Of a stretch of DNA of 64,000 bases, positions 52,126-60,832 are shown one piece after another (position 1 is the stretch's first letter; each line of letters begins with the position of its first letter). The stretch is from NCBI GenBank assembly GCA_017305715.1, contig JAFKKG010000031.1:1-64000 (forward strand), in the 5' to 3' direction. The notes beneath the pieces were generated by a model. The model made no database searches and was not told where the DNA came from. It saw only the letters and a program-made list of their open reading frames with translations. Made by a program: the position numbers and the translations under genes. Origin of the DNA: Hyphomicrobiales bacterium. Its GTDB lineage: Bacteria; Pseudomonadota; Alphaproteobacteria; Rhizobiales; Xanthobacteraceae.

Positions 52126-52545
52126 GTGAGCATACAGGTTACTATTCTGAAGGTCCTGGCCAGTCATGGCAGCGGCCGAGCGACGCTCGCGTCCCTCAAG
52201 CGAGACATTGTCATTCTCACCACGAGCGGCCCGGACTGGAATGCGCGCGTCAGGCGCCTGGCCCGGCGCGTCCCGGCCATCGACATCTTCGGCTCCGGCT
52301 ATGTGTCGCGTGACGACGAGGGTTGGCAAATCACCCCTGAGGGCCGCCAGTTCCTCACTGCGCTCGAAGCCGTGACGCAGGATAATCAGGCCGGCGAATC
52401 GGACCTGCCATCGCGACAGGAGGAGCGTCGCCCAGGTGCTCTGGTCGTTGTCGGTCACCGGTTCAAGAGCCGGAACCGCAGCGATACGGCGTTGGTGCAG
52501 CACCATGGCCCGCGCCGGCGTCCGCGACATGATTCGAACGCGTGA
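52126..52545 (+). CDS. Small winged-helix-like protein
   Basis: 139 residues from a GTG at 52126. The first 85 residues look like a compact winged-helix domain: VTILKVLASHGSGRATLASLKRDIVILTTSGPDWNARVRRLA, then IFGSGYVSRDDEGWQITPEGRQFLTALE. The remaining 50 are basic and of low complexity. Similar short proteins are common in Bradyrhizobium; I know no function. It has no strong ribosome binding site, which lowers confidence in the start. The TPR gene follows after 36 bases. Confidence 0.65.
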   Translation: MSIQVTILKVLASHGSGRATLASLKRDIVILTTSGPDWNARVRRLARRVPAIDIFGSGYVSRDDEGWQITPEGRQFLTALEAVTQDNQAGESDLPSRQEERRPGALVVVGHRFKSRNRSDTALVQHHGPRRRPRHDSNA

Positions 52546-52581
52546 CCCCGTCCGGCCATTTCTGGTACTCTTCCGGAGCCC

Positions 52582-53427
52582 ATGTCGAAATCTCCGCACA
52601 ATCCGTCCCTCGGACGGCGCAATCCCGGTGACGAAGCCCTCGAAAGGGCGGTCGTCGCATTGCAGATGCACAGACCCGGCGAAGCCGAGCGGCTCGCTGC
52701 GGGCGTCTTGCGCGCAAACCGCAACCACCACATGGCGGCGAAAGTGCTGGGCTGGGCGCTGCTGGCGCAGAACCGTGCCGGCGAAGCGATCGCGCCCGTC
52801 GAGCGGGCGGCGCGTCGCAGCAACGATCCAGAGATCGAAACCGTGTTCGCCGTGGCGCTTGCCGCCACCGGACGGCAGCAAGAGGCACTCGACCAATTGC
52901 GGCAAACGACGGCGCGGCGTCCCGCGTTCCCGCCGGCTTTTCGCGAATATGCCGGCCAGTTCGTGAAACTCGATCGGTTCGACGAAGCGATCGCGGTGAT
53001 CGAAAGCGGCATTGCGCTCGCGCCCGATGCAATCGATCTTCAGATCGACCTCGCACGGCTTCATCTCAGCCAGAATGACAGGGCCAAGGCCCGCAAGATT
53101 TTGTCGAAAGCGCTCGAAGCGGCGCCGGGCCGGCCCGACATTCTGGCCTCACTGGCCCGGGTGATGGTGCTGGACGGCGATTATGCCGCCGCGGCAGACA
53201 TGTTTCGGCATCTGCTCGCGCTGCGGCCCGACGATGCGATGACGCGGGCCGATCTGGCGGCCTGCCAGTTCGAGATGGGAGCACGCGAGGCCGGCGAATC
53301 GACGCTGCGTGCGGCGACCCGGGGCAGGCCGGAGATGCTGGGGCGCGCCGTCCATCTGCTGGCGGCGACGTCCCACGGCCGCTTCTTCTTCCGGCCAAGC
53401 GCCGCCGTCAAATTTCTGGGCAGCTAA
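52582..53427 (+). CDS. Tetratricopeptide-repeat protein
   Basis: 281 residues, CGGAG before the ATG. Helical pairs with TPR spacing run from about residue 20 to 235 (ALERAVVALQMHRPGEAERLAAGVLRAN, AKVLGWALLAQNRAGEAIAPVERAARRS, PPAFREYAGQFVKLDRFDEAIAVIESGIALAP, PDILASLARVMVLDGDYAAAADMFRHLLALRP). No signal peptide or catalytic domain. A scaffold or assembly role is expected. It ends just before the convergent uncharacterised gene. Confidence 0.85.
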   Translation: MSKSPHNPSLGRRNPGDEALERAVVALQMHRPGEAERLAAGVLRANRNHHMAAKVLGWALLAQNRAGEAIAPVERAARRSNDPEIETVFAVALAATGRQQEALDQLRQTTARRPAFPPAFREYAGQFVKLDRFDEAIAVIESGIALAPDAIDLQIDLARLHLSQNDRAKARKILSKALEAAPGRPDILASLARVMVLDGDYAAAADMFRHLLALRPDDAMTRADLAACQFEMGAREAGESTLRAATRGRPEMLGRAVHLLAATSHGRFFFRPSAAVKFLGS

Positions 53428-53464
53428 GGCCGGCGGAAGCCGCGCGCGATCCGGGTCGCTGACG

Positions 53465-54178
53465 TCAGCTCCGGAACTGTCGCCGGTAATAGCCGGGTTC
53501 GCGCGTGATCCTCGTCGTCAACTGATGGGCCTGTTGGGCCTCTTCGGCGGTGAACGGCGAAATATGTGCCGACCAGGTCTCGCGCTTGATCGGCATGCAT
53601 TGTGCGATCGGGGTGCCCTTGGGCAGCACGCCGCTGAAATTCGTGTCGTGCCAATGCGCGGGGAAATGGATCCAGTTGTCGTGGTAGCGATCGCAATCGA
53701 CCCAACCGGTCAGTGTTGTGAATGGCAGATCGAAGCGGTTGAAGGGATGGGCGAACAGCACCGAATAGCCGTCAGGCGCCTCGATGGTCCAGAGATTGTG
53801 AAACTTGATCAGGAACCGGTCAGGCTCGAACAGCGGCGTGCCGGTCACCTGGCTGGAATCATGGTAGCCGATCGGCGATCGCACAAAGCTCACCGCGCCC
53901 CCCGGGGGAAGGTCGTTTTCCCAGGTGACCTCGCCGTTCTCGAATTTGACATCGCACATCAGCGGAATCAGGAAGCCCGAGGTCATGGCGTCGATGAAGG
54001 GCGGACAGCGCTTGACGGTGTCCTCCTCGCGGCCGTGCAGGGCATTGAAGGCCTGCGGCGGCATCGCTTTGAGCCATCCCGGCAATCCCTGATTCGCTGG
54101 CACCGGTCGGGGGATCAATCCCTCCAACTCAGCCGGGCAACGAAACTTCAAAATGAAAGATTCGCTTTGATCGGACAC
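53465..54178 (-). CDS. Uncharacterised 237-residue protein
   Basis: GTG start at 54178. Beta-rich, with repeated Trp, Phe and Tyr-containing strands (FENGEVTWENDLPPGGAVSFVRSPIGYHDS, PDGYSVLFAHPFNRFDLPFTTLTGWVDCDRYHDNWIHFPAHWHDTNFSG). The H..D-rich DNWIHFPAHWHDTNF stretch could hold a metal, but the 2-His-1-carboxylate order of dioxygenases is not proven. I do not recognise the family. No signal peptide. It is convergent with the TPR gene and has no clear operon partner. Confidence 0.7.
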   Translation of the reverse strand: MSDQSESFILKFRCPAELEGLIPRPVPANQGLPGWLKAMPPQAFNALHGREEDTVKRCPPFIDAMTSGFLIPLMCDVKFENGEVTWENDLPPGGAVSFVRSPIGYHDSSQVTGTPLFEPDRFLIKFHNLWTIEAPDGYSVLFAHPFNRFDLPFTTLTGWVDCDRYHDNWIHFPAHWHDTNFSGVLPKGTPIAQCMPIKRETWSAHISPFTAEEAQQAHQLTTRITREPGYYRRQFRS

Positions 54179-54342
54179 GCATTATTCTCGCTGGAGGCCT
54201 CGTTGCGCCGCAACCAGTCAACATTCCTGCGTGCCCGATGCAAGTGGAATGCAATTTGGCGCGGAAAATAATTTGGCAACATCTGCTCCGAAGGTCAATT
54301 CGCAGCCGCAGCATCATATCGGGTCGCCTGTTGCTTGCGGCG

Positions 54343-55464
54343 TCATGACGGCCGCGACTGCGCCTCAAGCTGCCGGCTATAGCGTGACATCGCAAAGCAA
54401 AAGGCGAAATAGATCAGGCTGACGAAGATATAGACCTCGACGCTGAAGGATTGCCAGGCGGGATCGATGATCGACGTCTTGGCTGTCGTCAGCAGGTCGA
54501 AGATGCCGATGATCAGGACCAGGCTGGTATCCTTGAAGAAGGCGATGAACGTATTCACCAGCGGCGGGATCACGTGGCTGATCGCCTGCGGCAGGATGAT
54601 CAGGGCATTTTTCTTCCAGTAGGAAAGCCCGAGCGCGTCGGCGGCGTCGTATTGCCCGCGCGGCACCGCCTGCAGGCCGCCGCGGATGACTTCGGCGAGA
54701 TAGGCGCCGGCATACAGCACAAACGCGATCTGGGCCCTGAGCAATTTATCGATGTTGACGCCGTCGGGCATGAACAGCGGAAACATCACGCTCGCCATGA
54801 ACAGCAGGCTGATCAGGGGAGCGCCGCGGATCAGTTCGACATAGAGCACACAAAGCGAGCGGATCGCGGGCAGTTTCGAGCGGCGCCCCAGCGCGACGAG
54901 GATGCCGAGCGGGAAGCCGAAGGCGAGCCCGAAGGTCGCCAGAATCAGCGTCACCGGCAGACCGCCCCAGCGATCCTGCGAAACGTAGGTCAGGTCGAAG
55001 ATGCCGCCCCACATCAGGACGCCGATCAGCACCAGCGCGCCGATCCAGATGGCGATGAGCTTGCGGCCCCACAGGCTGCGGCGGGTCGACAGATAAAACA
55101 GCGCAATGAAGGTCAGCGTCGCCAGCGCCGGCCGCCACTGTTCGTTGAAGGGATAGGTGCCGAACAGGATGAAGCGATACTTTTCGGGGATCACGGCCCA
55201 GCAGGCGCCGATCCCGCGGATCGCCCGGCACGGGCCGGTCTGGTCGCCCGAGAGCATCCAGATCGCGTTGACGTAACCCCATTGCACGAGGCTGATCAGC
55301 GCCTTGCCGAGCACGGCAATCAGCAGCAGCGAGATGATGGAGGAAGTGATCGACGGAAACAAATTGGCGCGCAGCCATCCGATGGCGCGACCGACCCGGC
55401 TCCGGCGGTAGCGCAACCGCGGCGATAGCACTGGATTTTCCGGCGCGGATGTCATCGACGTCAT
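54343..55464 (-). CDS. aapM: Amino-acid ABC transporter permease, AapM-like
   Basis: 373 residues from the ATG at 55464, four bases after the preceding permease gene. Long N-terminal helix region and inserted periplasmic segment, then a HisM/GlnP-type BPD domain with the EAA loop (RGGLQAVPRGQYDAADALGLSYWKKNALIILPQAISHVIPPLVNTFIA). This two-permease form is that of the general L-amino-acid transporter AapQM. The end of the gene is followed by a short gap to a basic tail. No ATPase gene is present in the window. Confidence 0.92.
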   Translation of the reverse strand: MTSMTSAPENPVLSPRLRYRRSRVGRAIGWLRANLFPSITSSIISLLLIAVLGKALISLVQWGYVNAIWMLSGDQTGPCRAIRGIGACWAVIPEKYRFILFGTYPFNEQWRPALATLTFIALFYLSTRRSLWGRKLIAIWIGALVLIGVLMWGGIFDLTYVSQDRWGGLPVTLILATFGLAFGFPLGILVALGRRSKLPAIRSLCVLYVELIRGAPLISLLFMASVMFPLFMPDGVNIDKLLRAQIAFVLYAGAYLAEVIRGGLQAVPRGQYDAADALGLSYWKKNALIILPQAISHVIPPLVNTFIAFFKDTSLVLIIGIFDLLTTAKTSIIDPAWQSFSVEVYIFVSLIYFAFCFAMSRYSRQLEAQSRPS

Positions 55465-55468
55465 GGGA

Positions 55469-56653
55469 TCATCGCTCCACCAGCGCGATGCGCGCATTGT
55501 ACCAGTTCATGAACAGGCTGATGCCGAGGCTGATGGTGAGGAACACCAGCATGATGAGGGCGATGGCCTCGATCGCCTGTCCGGTCTGGTTCAGCGTCGT
55601 GTTCGCAATCGACACGATGTCCTGATAGCCGACCGCGACCGCCAGCGAGGAGTTCTTGGTCAGGTTCAGATACTGGCTGGTCATCGGCGGGATGATGACG
55701 CGCAGCGCCTGCGGCAGCACGATATGCCTCAGTATGAAGCTGCGGCGCAGGCCGAGCGCCTTCGCCGCATCCCATTGGCCCTTGTCGACGGCCTGGATGC
55801 CGCTGCGCACGATCTCGGCGATGAAGGCCGAAGTATAGGTGACGAGCGCGATCAGCAGCGCGAAATACTCCGGCGCCAGCGTCAGCCCGCCGACGAAATT
55901 GAAGCCGCGCAGTTCGGGGATGGTGACGGTCCAGGACGCGCCGAGGATCCATGTCAACGCTGCCGGCAGCGCGACCAGCAAGGCCAGCGCGTAAGGCCAG
56001 GCGTAGCGCGTCCGGCCGTCCGCCATCTGCTGCGCGATCAGCCGCCGGCGGATGAAATACAGCGCGATCAGCCCCAGCACGGCCGCGCCAATGACCCAGA
56101 GATTGGCTTCCCCGATCGGGATCGACGGCAGCACCAGGCCCCGGTTGGAAAGATAGACGCCGTCGATGGGCCTGAAGGCGGCGCGCACCGCCGGCAGTCC
56201 CTGCATCAGCACGTACCAGAACAGCAACTGCAACAGCAGGGGGATGTCGCGGAGGATTTCGACATACACCGCCGATAGCCGTGACAGCAGCCAGTTGCTG
56301 GATAGCCGCGCGATTCCGACCAACGTTCCGAGGATCGTCGCGAGCACGATGCCGATCACGGCGACGCGCAGCGTATTGACGATGCCAACGAGGAATGCGC
56401 GCGCGTAAGGGTCTTTCGGGCTGTAGGCCAGCCAGCTGTCGGCAATCGGCATTCCGGCCTCGCGGCCGAGAAAGGCAAAACCGGTCGAGATGCGGCGGAC
56501 CGAGAGATTGTGCAGCGCGTTCGACCACAGCCAGGCGACGGCGGCGATTGCGATCCCGACCACCAATAACTGCCAGAGCAGGCCGCTGATGCGCTGCCTG
56601 TTCAGGGATGTGCGCCATCGCGCGGGACGAGGGGTGGGCGTCGATACCGTCAC
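55469..56653 (-). CDS. aapQ: Amino-acid ABC transporter permease, AapQ-like
   Basis: 394 residues from a GTG at 56653 with AAGGAA upstream; an ATG at 56713 would add 20 basic residues and overlap the operator region. Membrane helix at about 20-42, a large loop, then the BPD domain with its EAA loop (RSGIQAVDKGQWDAAKALGLRRSFILRHIVLPQALRVIIPPMTSQYLNLTKNSSLAVAVGYQDIV). The Aap-type LFWYVLMQGLPAVRAAF segment is recognisable. Paired with AapM-like for L-amino-acid import. Divergent from the RpiR regulator. Confidence 0.9.
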   Translation of the reverse strand: MTVSTPTPRPARWRTSLNRQRISGLLWQLLVVGIAIAAVAWLWSNALHNLSVRRISTGFAFLGREAGMPIADSWLAYSPKDPYARAFLVGIVNTLRVAVIGIVLATILGTLVGIARLSSNWLLSRLSAVYVEILRDIPLLLQLLFWYVLMQGLPAVRAAFRPIDGVYLSNRGLVLPSIPIGEANLWVIGAAVLGLIALYFIRRRLIAQQMADGRTRYAWPYALALLVALPAALTWILGASWTVTIPELRGFNFVGGLTLAPEYFALLIALVTYTSAFIAEIVRSGIQAVDKGQWDAAKALGLRRSFILRHIVLPQALRVIIPPMTSQYLNLTKNSSLAVAVGYQDIVSIANTTLNQTGQAIEAIALIMLVFLTISLGISLFMNWYNARIALVER

Positions 56654-56710
56654 AGCACAAGGTTCCTTACTGCAGCAGCGATCTTCGGCTAAGCGCCTGG
56701 CGGCGCGTTT

Positions 56711-56747
56711 CATATGTTGCACCAAAACGATAAATATGCAACATATG
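56711..56747. promoter_or_regulatory. Bidirectional operator, CATATGTTGCA inverted repeat
   Basis: CATATGTTGCA (56711-56721) and TGCAACATATG (56737-56747) are exact inverted copies 15 bases apart; the right half sits in a shorter palindrome AACATATGTT (56740-56749) right next to the regulator start codon. It is in the common gap of the permease operon and the RpiR operon and is probably the RpiR target. Confidence 0.65.
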
Positions 56748-56751
56748 TTTC

Positions 56752-57627
56752 ATGGCCCAGCCGCAACCGAAGTCTTCGCCGCTGAACGAGCTGTGCAGCG
56801 CCTTGCCGTCTTTGCCGACGCGGCTGCAGCAGGTCGGGCGGTTCGTCGCTGCCAATGATTATGATGCCACGACGCGTTCGATGCGCGATCTGGCCGCCGC
56901 GGCGGGCGCCGATCCCGCCGCCTTTACCAGGCTGGCGAAAGCGCTCGGCTATTCCGGATGGGACGGGCTGCGGGCCGCCTTGACCGAGGCGCGCCGGCCG
57001 GAAGCGCCGTCGCCGTTTTCGGGCCGCACCAAGGCGCGCCGCCGTGGGCCGAATTCCGACGTCTCGCTGGTTGCCGACAAGCTGGAAGCCGAAGCCGCGG
57101 GCCTTGCGCGCATCGAAGCCGGTTCGATCGCCGACGCGGCGAGGGCGCTCCACCACGCGGAGCGGATCTGGATCGCCGGCTTTCGCAGCTGCCGCAGCGT
57201 GGCGGAACTGCTCAACTACCAGCTTCGCCTGTTCCGGCCCGATGACGTGCAACTGGTCGGCGGCTCCGGCCCCGCGGACCTTGATCTCGGCGCTTTCCAT
57301 AAAGGCGATGCGGTCGTCGTGACGGGCTTTGCGCCTTATTCCACCGACAGCCTGCTGTCGGCGCGCGCGGCGCATCAATCCGGCGCCACACTGATCGCGA
57401 TTGCCGACACCATGACCGCGCCAATGGCGCAAGGTGCCGAGCATCTGCTGTTGTTCGAAGCGGCTTCCTCGCCGGGCTTCTTTCCGAGCCTGACGGGTGC
57501 ATTCGCCATTGCGCAGTCGCTGGCCGCCGTCACATTCGCACTGGGCGGATCAGCCGCCAAGCGTCGCCTCGAGGAAACCGAAATACGCCTCGCCGCGATG
57601 TCACAATATGTTGCCGAGAGAGGTTGA
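56752..57627 (+). CDS. RpiR/MurR-family transcriptional regulator with SIS domain
   Basis: 291 residues. N-terminal HTH_6 domain at about 10-80 (LPTRLQQVGRFVAANDYDATTRSMRDLAAAAGADPAAFTRLAKALGYSGWDGLRAALT), then a SIS sugar-phosphate-type fold at about 115-260 (RIWIAGFRSCRSVAELLNYQLRLF, GDAVVVTGFAPYSTDSLLSARAAHQSGATLIAIADT). No ribosome binding site precedes the ATG, and the operator reaches to within 5 bases, so the message may be leaderless. It is followed at once by the aminotransferase, so it likely controls the transporter and catabolic genes. Confidence 0.9.
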   Translation: MAQPQPKSSPLNELCSALPSLPTRLQQVGRFVAANDYDATTRSMRDLAAAAGADPAAFTRLAKALGYSGWDGLRAALTEARRPEAPSPFSGRTKARRRGPNSDVSLVADKLEAEAAGLARIEAGSIADAARALHHAERIWIAGFRSCRSVAELLNYQLRLFRPDDVQLVGGSGPADLDLGAFHKGDAVVVTGFAPYSTDSLLSARAAHQSGATLIAIADTMTAPMAQGAEHLLLFEAASSPGFFPSLTGAFAIAQSLAAVTFALGGSAAKRRLEETEIRLAAMSQYVAERG

Positions 57628-57632
57628 GAGCC

Positions 57633-58982
57633 ATGGCCGGTCGCAAGAGCCGCGTGCTGCATCGTAGTCTGCGTGAGACGCCGCCCCGGGCCGTCGGCGG
57701 CGAGGGGGTGTGGCTGATTGCCGAGGATGGGCGGCGGGTTCTGGATGCCTCCGGCGGTGCCGCCGTCTCCTGCCTTGGTCACCAGGATCCGCGCGTGCTG
57801 GAAGCGATGTCGCGGCAGGCTTCCAGGCTCGCCTACGCCCATACCGGATTTTTCTCGTCGGAGCCGGCGGAGGCGCTCGCCGAGCATCTGGTCGGCGAGG
57901 AGCCCGGCGGGCTTGCCTATGCCTATTTCGTCAGCGGCGGATCGGAAGCGATCGAAGCAAGCATCAAGCTGGCGCGGCAGTATTTCATCGAGCGCGGCGA
58001 GCCGCAGCGCCAGCGCTTCATCGCCCGCCGCCAGAGCTATCACGGCAACACGCTGGGAGCGCTGGCAGCCGGCGGCAACGCCTGGCGGCGCGAGCCCTAT
58101 GCGCCGCTGTTGTCGGACGCGTTCAGCCATGTGACGCCGGCCTTCGCCTATCATGAAAAGCGCGACCATGAATCCGAGGCGGCGTTCGTGGCGCGGCTGG
58201 CGGCCGAACTGGAGGCCGAATTCCAGCGCCTCGGCCCCGACACGGTGGCCGCCTTCGTCGCCGAGCCGGTGGTGGGCGCCACCGCCGGATGCGTGCCGGC
58301 GCCGGAAGGATATTTCCGCGCCGTGCGCGATATCTGCAATCGTCACGGCGCGCTGCTGATTCTCGACGAGGTGATGTGCGGCATGGGACGTACCGGCACG
58401 TGCCATGCGTGGGAGCAGGAAGGTATCGCGCCCGACATCCAGGCCGTCGCCAAGGGATTGGGCGGTGGCTATCAGCCGATCGGCGCCATGCTCGCGAGCG
58501 GGACGATTATCGACACCATCCGGCAGGGCTCGGGCGCGTTCCAGCACGGCCACACCTATCTTGCGCATCCGATGGCCTGCGCCGCGGCGCTCGGGGTGCA
58601 GCAGGTCATCCGCGAGGAACGCCTGCTCGACAATGTGAAAGCCCTTGGCGTGCATCTCGAGCGGCGGCTGACCGAGCGCTTCGGCAATCACCGGCATGTC
58701 GGCGATATCAGAGGGCGCGGTCTGTTCCAGGCCATCGAACTGGTGGCCGATCGCGCCACCCGGACACCGTTCGACCCCGCGCTGAAACTCAATCAGCGGA
58801 TCAAGGCCGCGGCGTTCGATGGCGGGCTGGCCTGTTACCCGGCCGGCGGAACGGTGGATGGCCGCAGCGGCGACCATGTGCTGCTGGCGCCGCCCTACAT
58901 CGCAACGCCGGAGAATATCGATATGATCGTCGACAGATTGGGCCACGCCGTCGACGCCGCATTGAAATCCGTTGGTCATTAG
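57633..58982 (+). CDS. Class III (omega) aminotransferase
   Basis: 449 residues from the ATG at 57633. PLP lysine K274 in VAKGLGGGYQPIGAMLAS, cofactor-binding DEVMCGMGRTGTCHAW, HTYLAHPMACAAAL, and an N-terminal GGEGVWLIAEDGRRVLDASGG are all typical of fold-type I class III enzymes such as beta-alanine-pyruvate, 4-aminobutyrate and omega-amino-acid aminotransferases. It starts 5 bases after the regulator stop and is followed by an Aap-type binding protein 11 bases later, so the imported compound is probably an amine or non-standard amino acid. Confidence 0.92.
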   Translation: MAGRKSRVLHRSLRETPPRAVGGEGVWLIAEDGRRVLDASGGAAVSCLGHQDPRVLEAMSRQASRLAYAHTGFFSSEPAEALAEHLVGEEPGGLAYAYFVSGGSEAIEASIKLARQYFIERGEPQRQRFIARRQSYHGNTLGALAAGGNAWRREPYAPLLSDAFSHVTPAFAYHEKRDHESEAAFVARLAAELEAEFQRLGPDTVAAFVAEPVVGATAGCVPAPEGYFRAVRDICNRHGALLILDEVMCGMGRTGTCHAWEQEGIAPDIQAVAKGLGGGYQPIGAMLASGTIIDTIRQGSGAFQHGHTYLAHPMACAAALGVQQVIREERLLDNVKALGVHLERRLTERFGNHRHVGDIRGRGLFQAIELVADRATRTPFDPALKLNQRIKAAAFDGGLACYPAGGTVDGRSGDHVLLAPPYIATPENIDMIVDRLGHAVDAALKSVGH

Positions 58983-58993
58983 GAGGAGCAGAA

Positions 58994-60004
58994 ATGAAGA
59001 GAATAGTCGTCGCTACAGGTTTGCTCGCGCTTTCGTTCTCGGCGGCGTCAGCGGTAACGCTCGACACGGTCAAGCAACGCGGTACGCTGATCTGCGGCGT
59101 CAGCGCCGGCTTCGCCGGCTTTTCCACGCCGGACTCCCAGGGCAACTACAAGGGTCTCGATGTCGACTATTGCCGCGCGCTGGCAGCCGGCGTGCTCGGG
59201 GATCCGAGCAAGGTGCGTTACGTCGCGCTGACGGCGCAGAACCGCTTCACGGCGTTGCAGTCCGGCGAAATCGATGTGCTCTATCGCAACTCCACGCAGA
59301 CCTATCTGCGCGGCGTGACGCTCGGCCTGCGGCAGGGTCCGGTCAATTTCTACGACGGGCAGGGCTTTGTGGTGAAGCGCGATGCCGGCGTCAAGGAGCT
59401 GAAGGATTTGAAGGGGGCGACGGTCTGCGTCGCGCAGGGTACGACCCATGAGGTGACGCTCGGCGACTACGGCCGCGCCAACGGGATCGACTGGAAGCCG
59501 CTGGTGTTCGATCGGGTCGATACGATGTACCAGACCTTCTTCGGCGGCCGCTGCGATGCCATGACCCAGGACGCTTCCGCGCTGGCGGGTGCGGTGACGA
59601 CGGCGGCGCCGAACCCCGCCGACTACGTCGTGCTGCCGCAGACCATCAGCAAGGAGCCGCTCGGGCCGTTCACGCGCAACGGCGATGAAGTCTGGTCCGA
59701 CATCGTCACCTGGCTGCATTACGGCCTCGTCGAGGCCGAAGAACTCGGCGTGACCGCGGCCAATGCCGACGAAATGGCGAAGTCCAGCACGCCCGCCATT
59801 CAGCGTCTGCTCGGTGCCGCCGGCGACCTCGGATCCCGGCTCGGGCTCGACAACAAATGGATGCTGCAGGTGGTCAAGGCAGGCGGCAATTACGGTGAAA
59901 TCTTCGAGCGCAATGTCGGCAAGGCGAGCCCGTTGAAGCTCGAGCGCGGCCTCAATGCAACGTGGAGCAAGGGCGGCTTGATGTACGCTCTTCCGTTCAA
60001 GTAA
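58994..60004 (+). CDS. aapJ: Amino-acid ABC transporter substrate-binding protein, AapJ-like
   Basis: 336 residues from the ATG at 58994, with AGGAGGAGC 4 bases upstream. Signal MKRIVVATGLLALSFSAASA, then the AapJ opening TLDTVKQRGTLICGVSAGFAGFSTPDSQGNYKGLDVDYCRALAAGVLGD and RFTALQSGEIDVLYRNSTQTYLRG. The mature end (ERGLNATWSKGGLMYALPFK) is also Aap-like. It supplies the AapQ/AapM pair on the other strand. The stop codon lies in the first unit of an 18-bp direct repeat. Confidence 0.93.
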   Translation: MKRIVVATGLLALSFSAASAVTLDTVKQRGTLICGVSAGFAGFSTPDSQGNYKGLDVDYCRALAAGVLGDPSKVRYVALTAQNRFTALQSGEIDVLYRNSTQTYLRGVTLGLRQGPVNFYDGQGFVVKRDAGVKELKDLKGATVCVAQGTTHEVTLGDYGRANGIDWKPLVFDRVDTMYQTFFGGRCDAMTQDASALAGAVTTAAPNPADYVVLPQTISKEPLGPFTRNGDEVWSDIVTWLHYGLVEAEELGVTAANADEMAKSSTPAIQRLLGAAGDLGSRLGLDNKWMLQVVKAGGNYGEIFERNVGKASPLKLERGLNATWSKGGLMYALPFK

Positions 60005-60037
60005 GCTTTGCCGTTCAAGTAAGGATCACCGTTCAAG
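59993..60037. repeat. Three direct repeats of CCGTTCAAG, 18-bp period
   Basis: CCGTTCAAG starts at 59993, 60011 and 60029, with units CCGTTCAAGTAAGCTTTG, CCGTTCAAGTAAGGATCA and CCGTTCAAGCAAATATTG. The stop TAA of the binding protein is in unit 1 and recurs in frame in unit 2. Slippage-type expansion of a coding end. Confidence 0.8.
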
Positions 60038-60115
60038 CAAATATTGTCCTTTGAATGAGGCATGGCGGCGGCGCACCGGGTTGACACGGATCGCGTCGCC
60101 GTCACATTGACGTCC

Positions 60116-60748
60116 ATGCGCATTACCCTCGTCCACGCCCTGAAACATTCAATTGTGCCGATCGAGGCCTCGTTCGCAAAACTCTGGCCCGACGCGCAAT
60201 TGATGAATCTGCTCGACGACAGCCTGTCGGCCGATCTGGCCCGCGATGGCGGATTGTCCGAGGCCATGACCGAGCGTTTCCTGAAACTCGGGCGCTACGC
60301 GGCGGGCACCGGTTCGGACGCGATCCTGTTCACCTGTTCCGCCTTCGGTCCATGCATTGAAGCCGTTGCGCGCGCCCACGCGCCGATGCCGGTGCTCAAG
60401 CCCAACGAGGCAATGATCGAGGAGGCCGCCAGCAAGGGCCGCAGGATCGGCCTGCTGTCATCGTTTCCGCCGACGCTGGCGTCGATGCCACGGGAATTTC
60501 CCGCATCGATCGAGCTCGTGCCGAAACTCGCGGAAGGCGCCATGGCCGCGCTCGACCGTGGCGACCGCGCGACGCATGATCGTCTGGTGGTGGAGGCGTC
60601 AAAAGACCTGCGCGATTGCGACCTGATCGCGCTCGCCCAATACAGCATGGCGCCCGCGGCCGAGCTGGTGGCCGAAGCGTCCGGCCGGCCGGTCGTCACC
60701 ACGCCCGACAGTGCGGTGCTGAAGCTGAAGGCCATGCTGCGCGGCTAG
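60116..60748 (+). CDS. Asp/Glu-racemase-fold protein
   Basis: 210 residues from the ATG at 60116, where homologous proteins start; a longer start at 60062 has no good signal. The Asp/Glu racemase fold is seen in MRITLVHALKHSIVPIEASF, LFTCSAFGPCIEAVA with C74 (and C80), and LVAEASGRPVVTTPDSAVLK. The second catalytic Cys of racemases, expected near DLIALAQYSMAPA, is not there, as in arylmalonate decarboxylase-type members that work with one Cys. Its location suggests handling of an amino acid or its product from the adjacent transporter cluster. Confidence 0.85.
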   Translation: MRITLVHALKHSIVPIEASFAKLWPDAQLMNLLDDSLSADLARDGGLSEAMTERFLKLGRYAAGTGSDAILFTCSAFGPCIEAVARAHAPMPVLKPNEAMIEEAASKGRRIGLLSSFPPTLASMPREFPASIELVPKLAEGAMAALDRGDRATHDRLVVEASKDLRDCDLIALAQYSMAPAAELVAEASGRPVVTTPDSAVLKLKAMLRG

Positions 60749-60832
60749 CGGCCGGCCACGCCGATAGTCCCTTGCGCTGCCAAGGGTCGCGATGCTAGCC
60801 GATGGCCTTGACCAAAGCGGGTTGGAGCGAAT

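Noticed and set aside
52500-52580. tRNA-like T-arm motif (GATTCGAAC on the plus strand) near 52530
   Set aside because: Stem pairing on either side is poor and no acceptor stem, D-arm or anticodon arm can be built at the right distances; it overlaps the end of a coding region.
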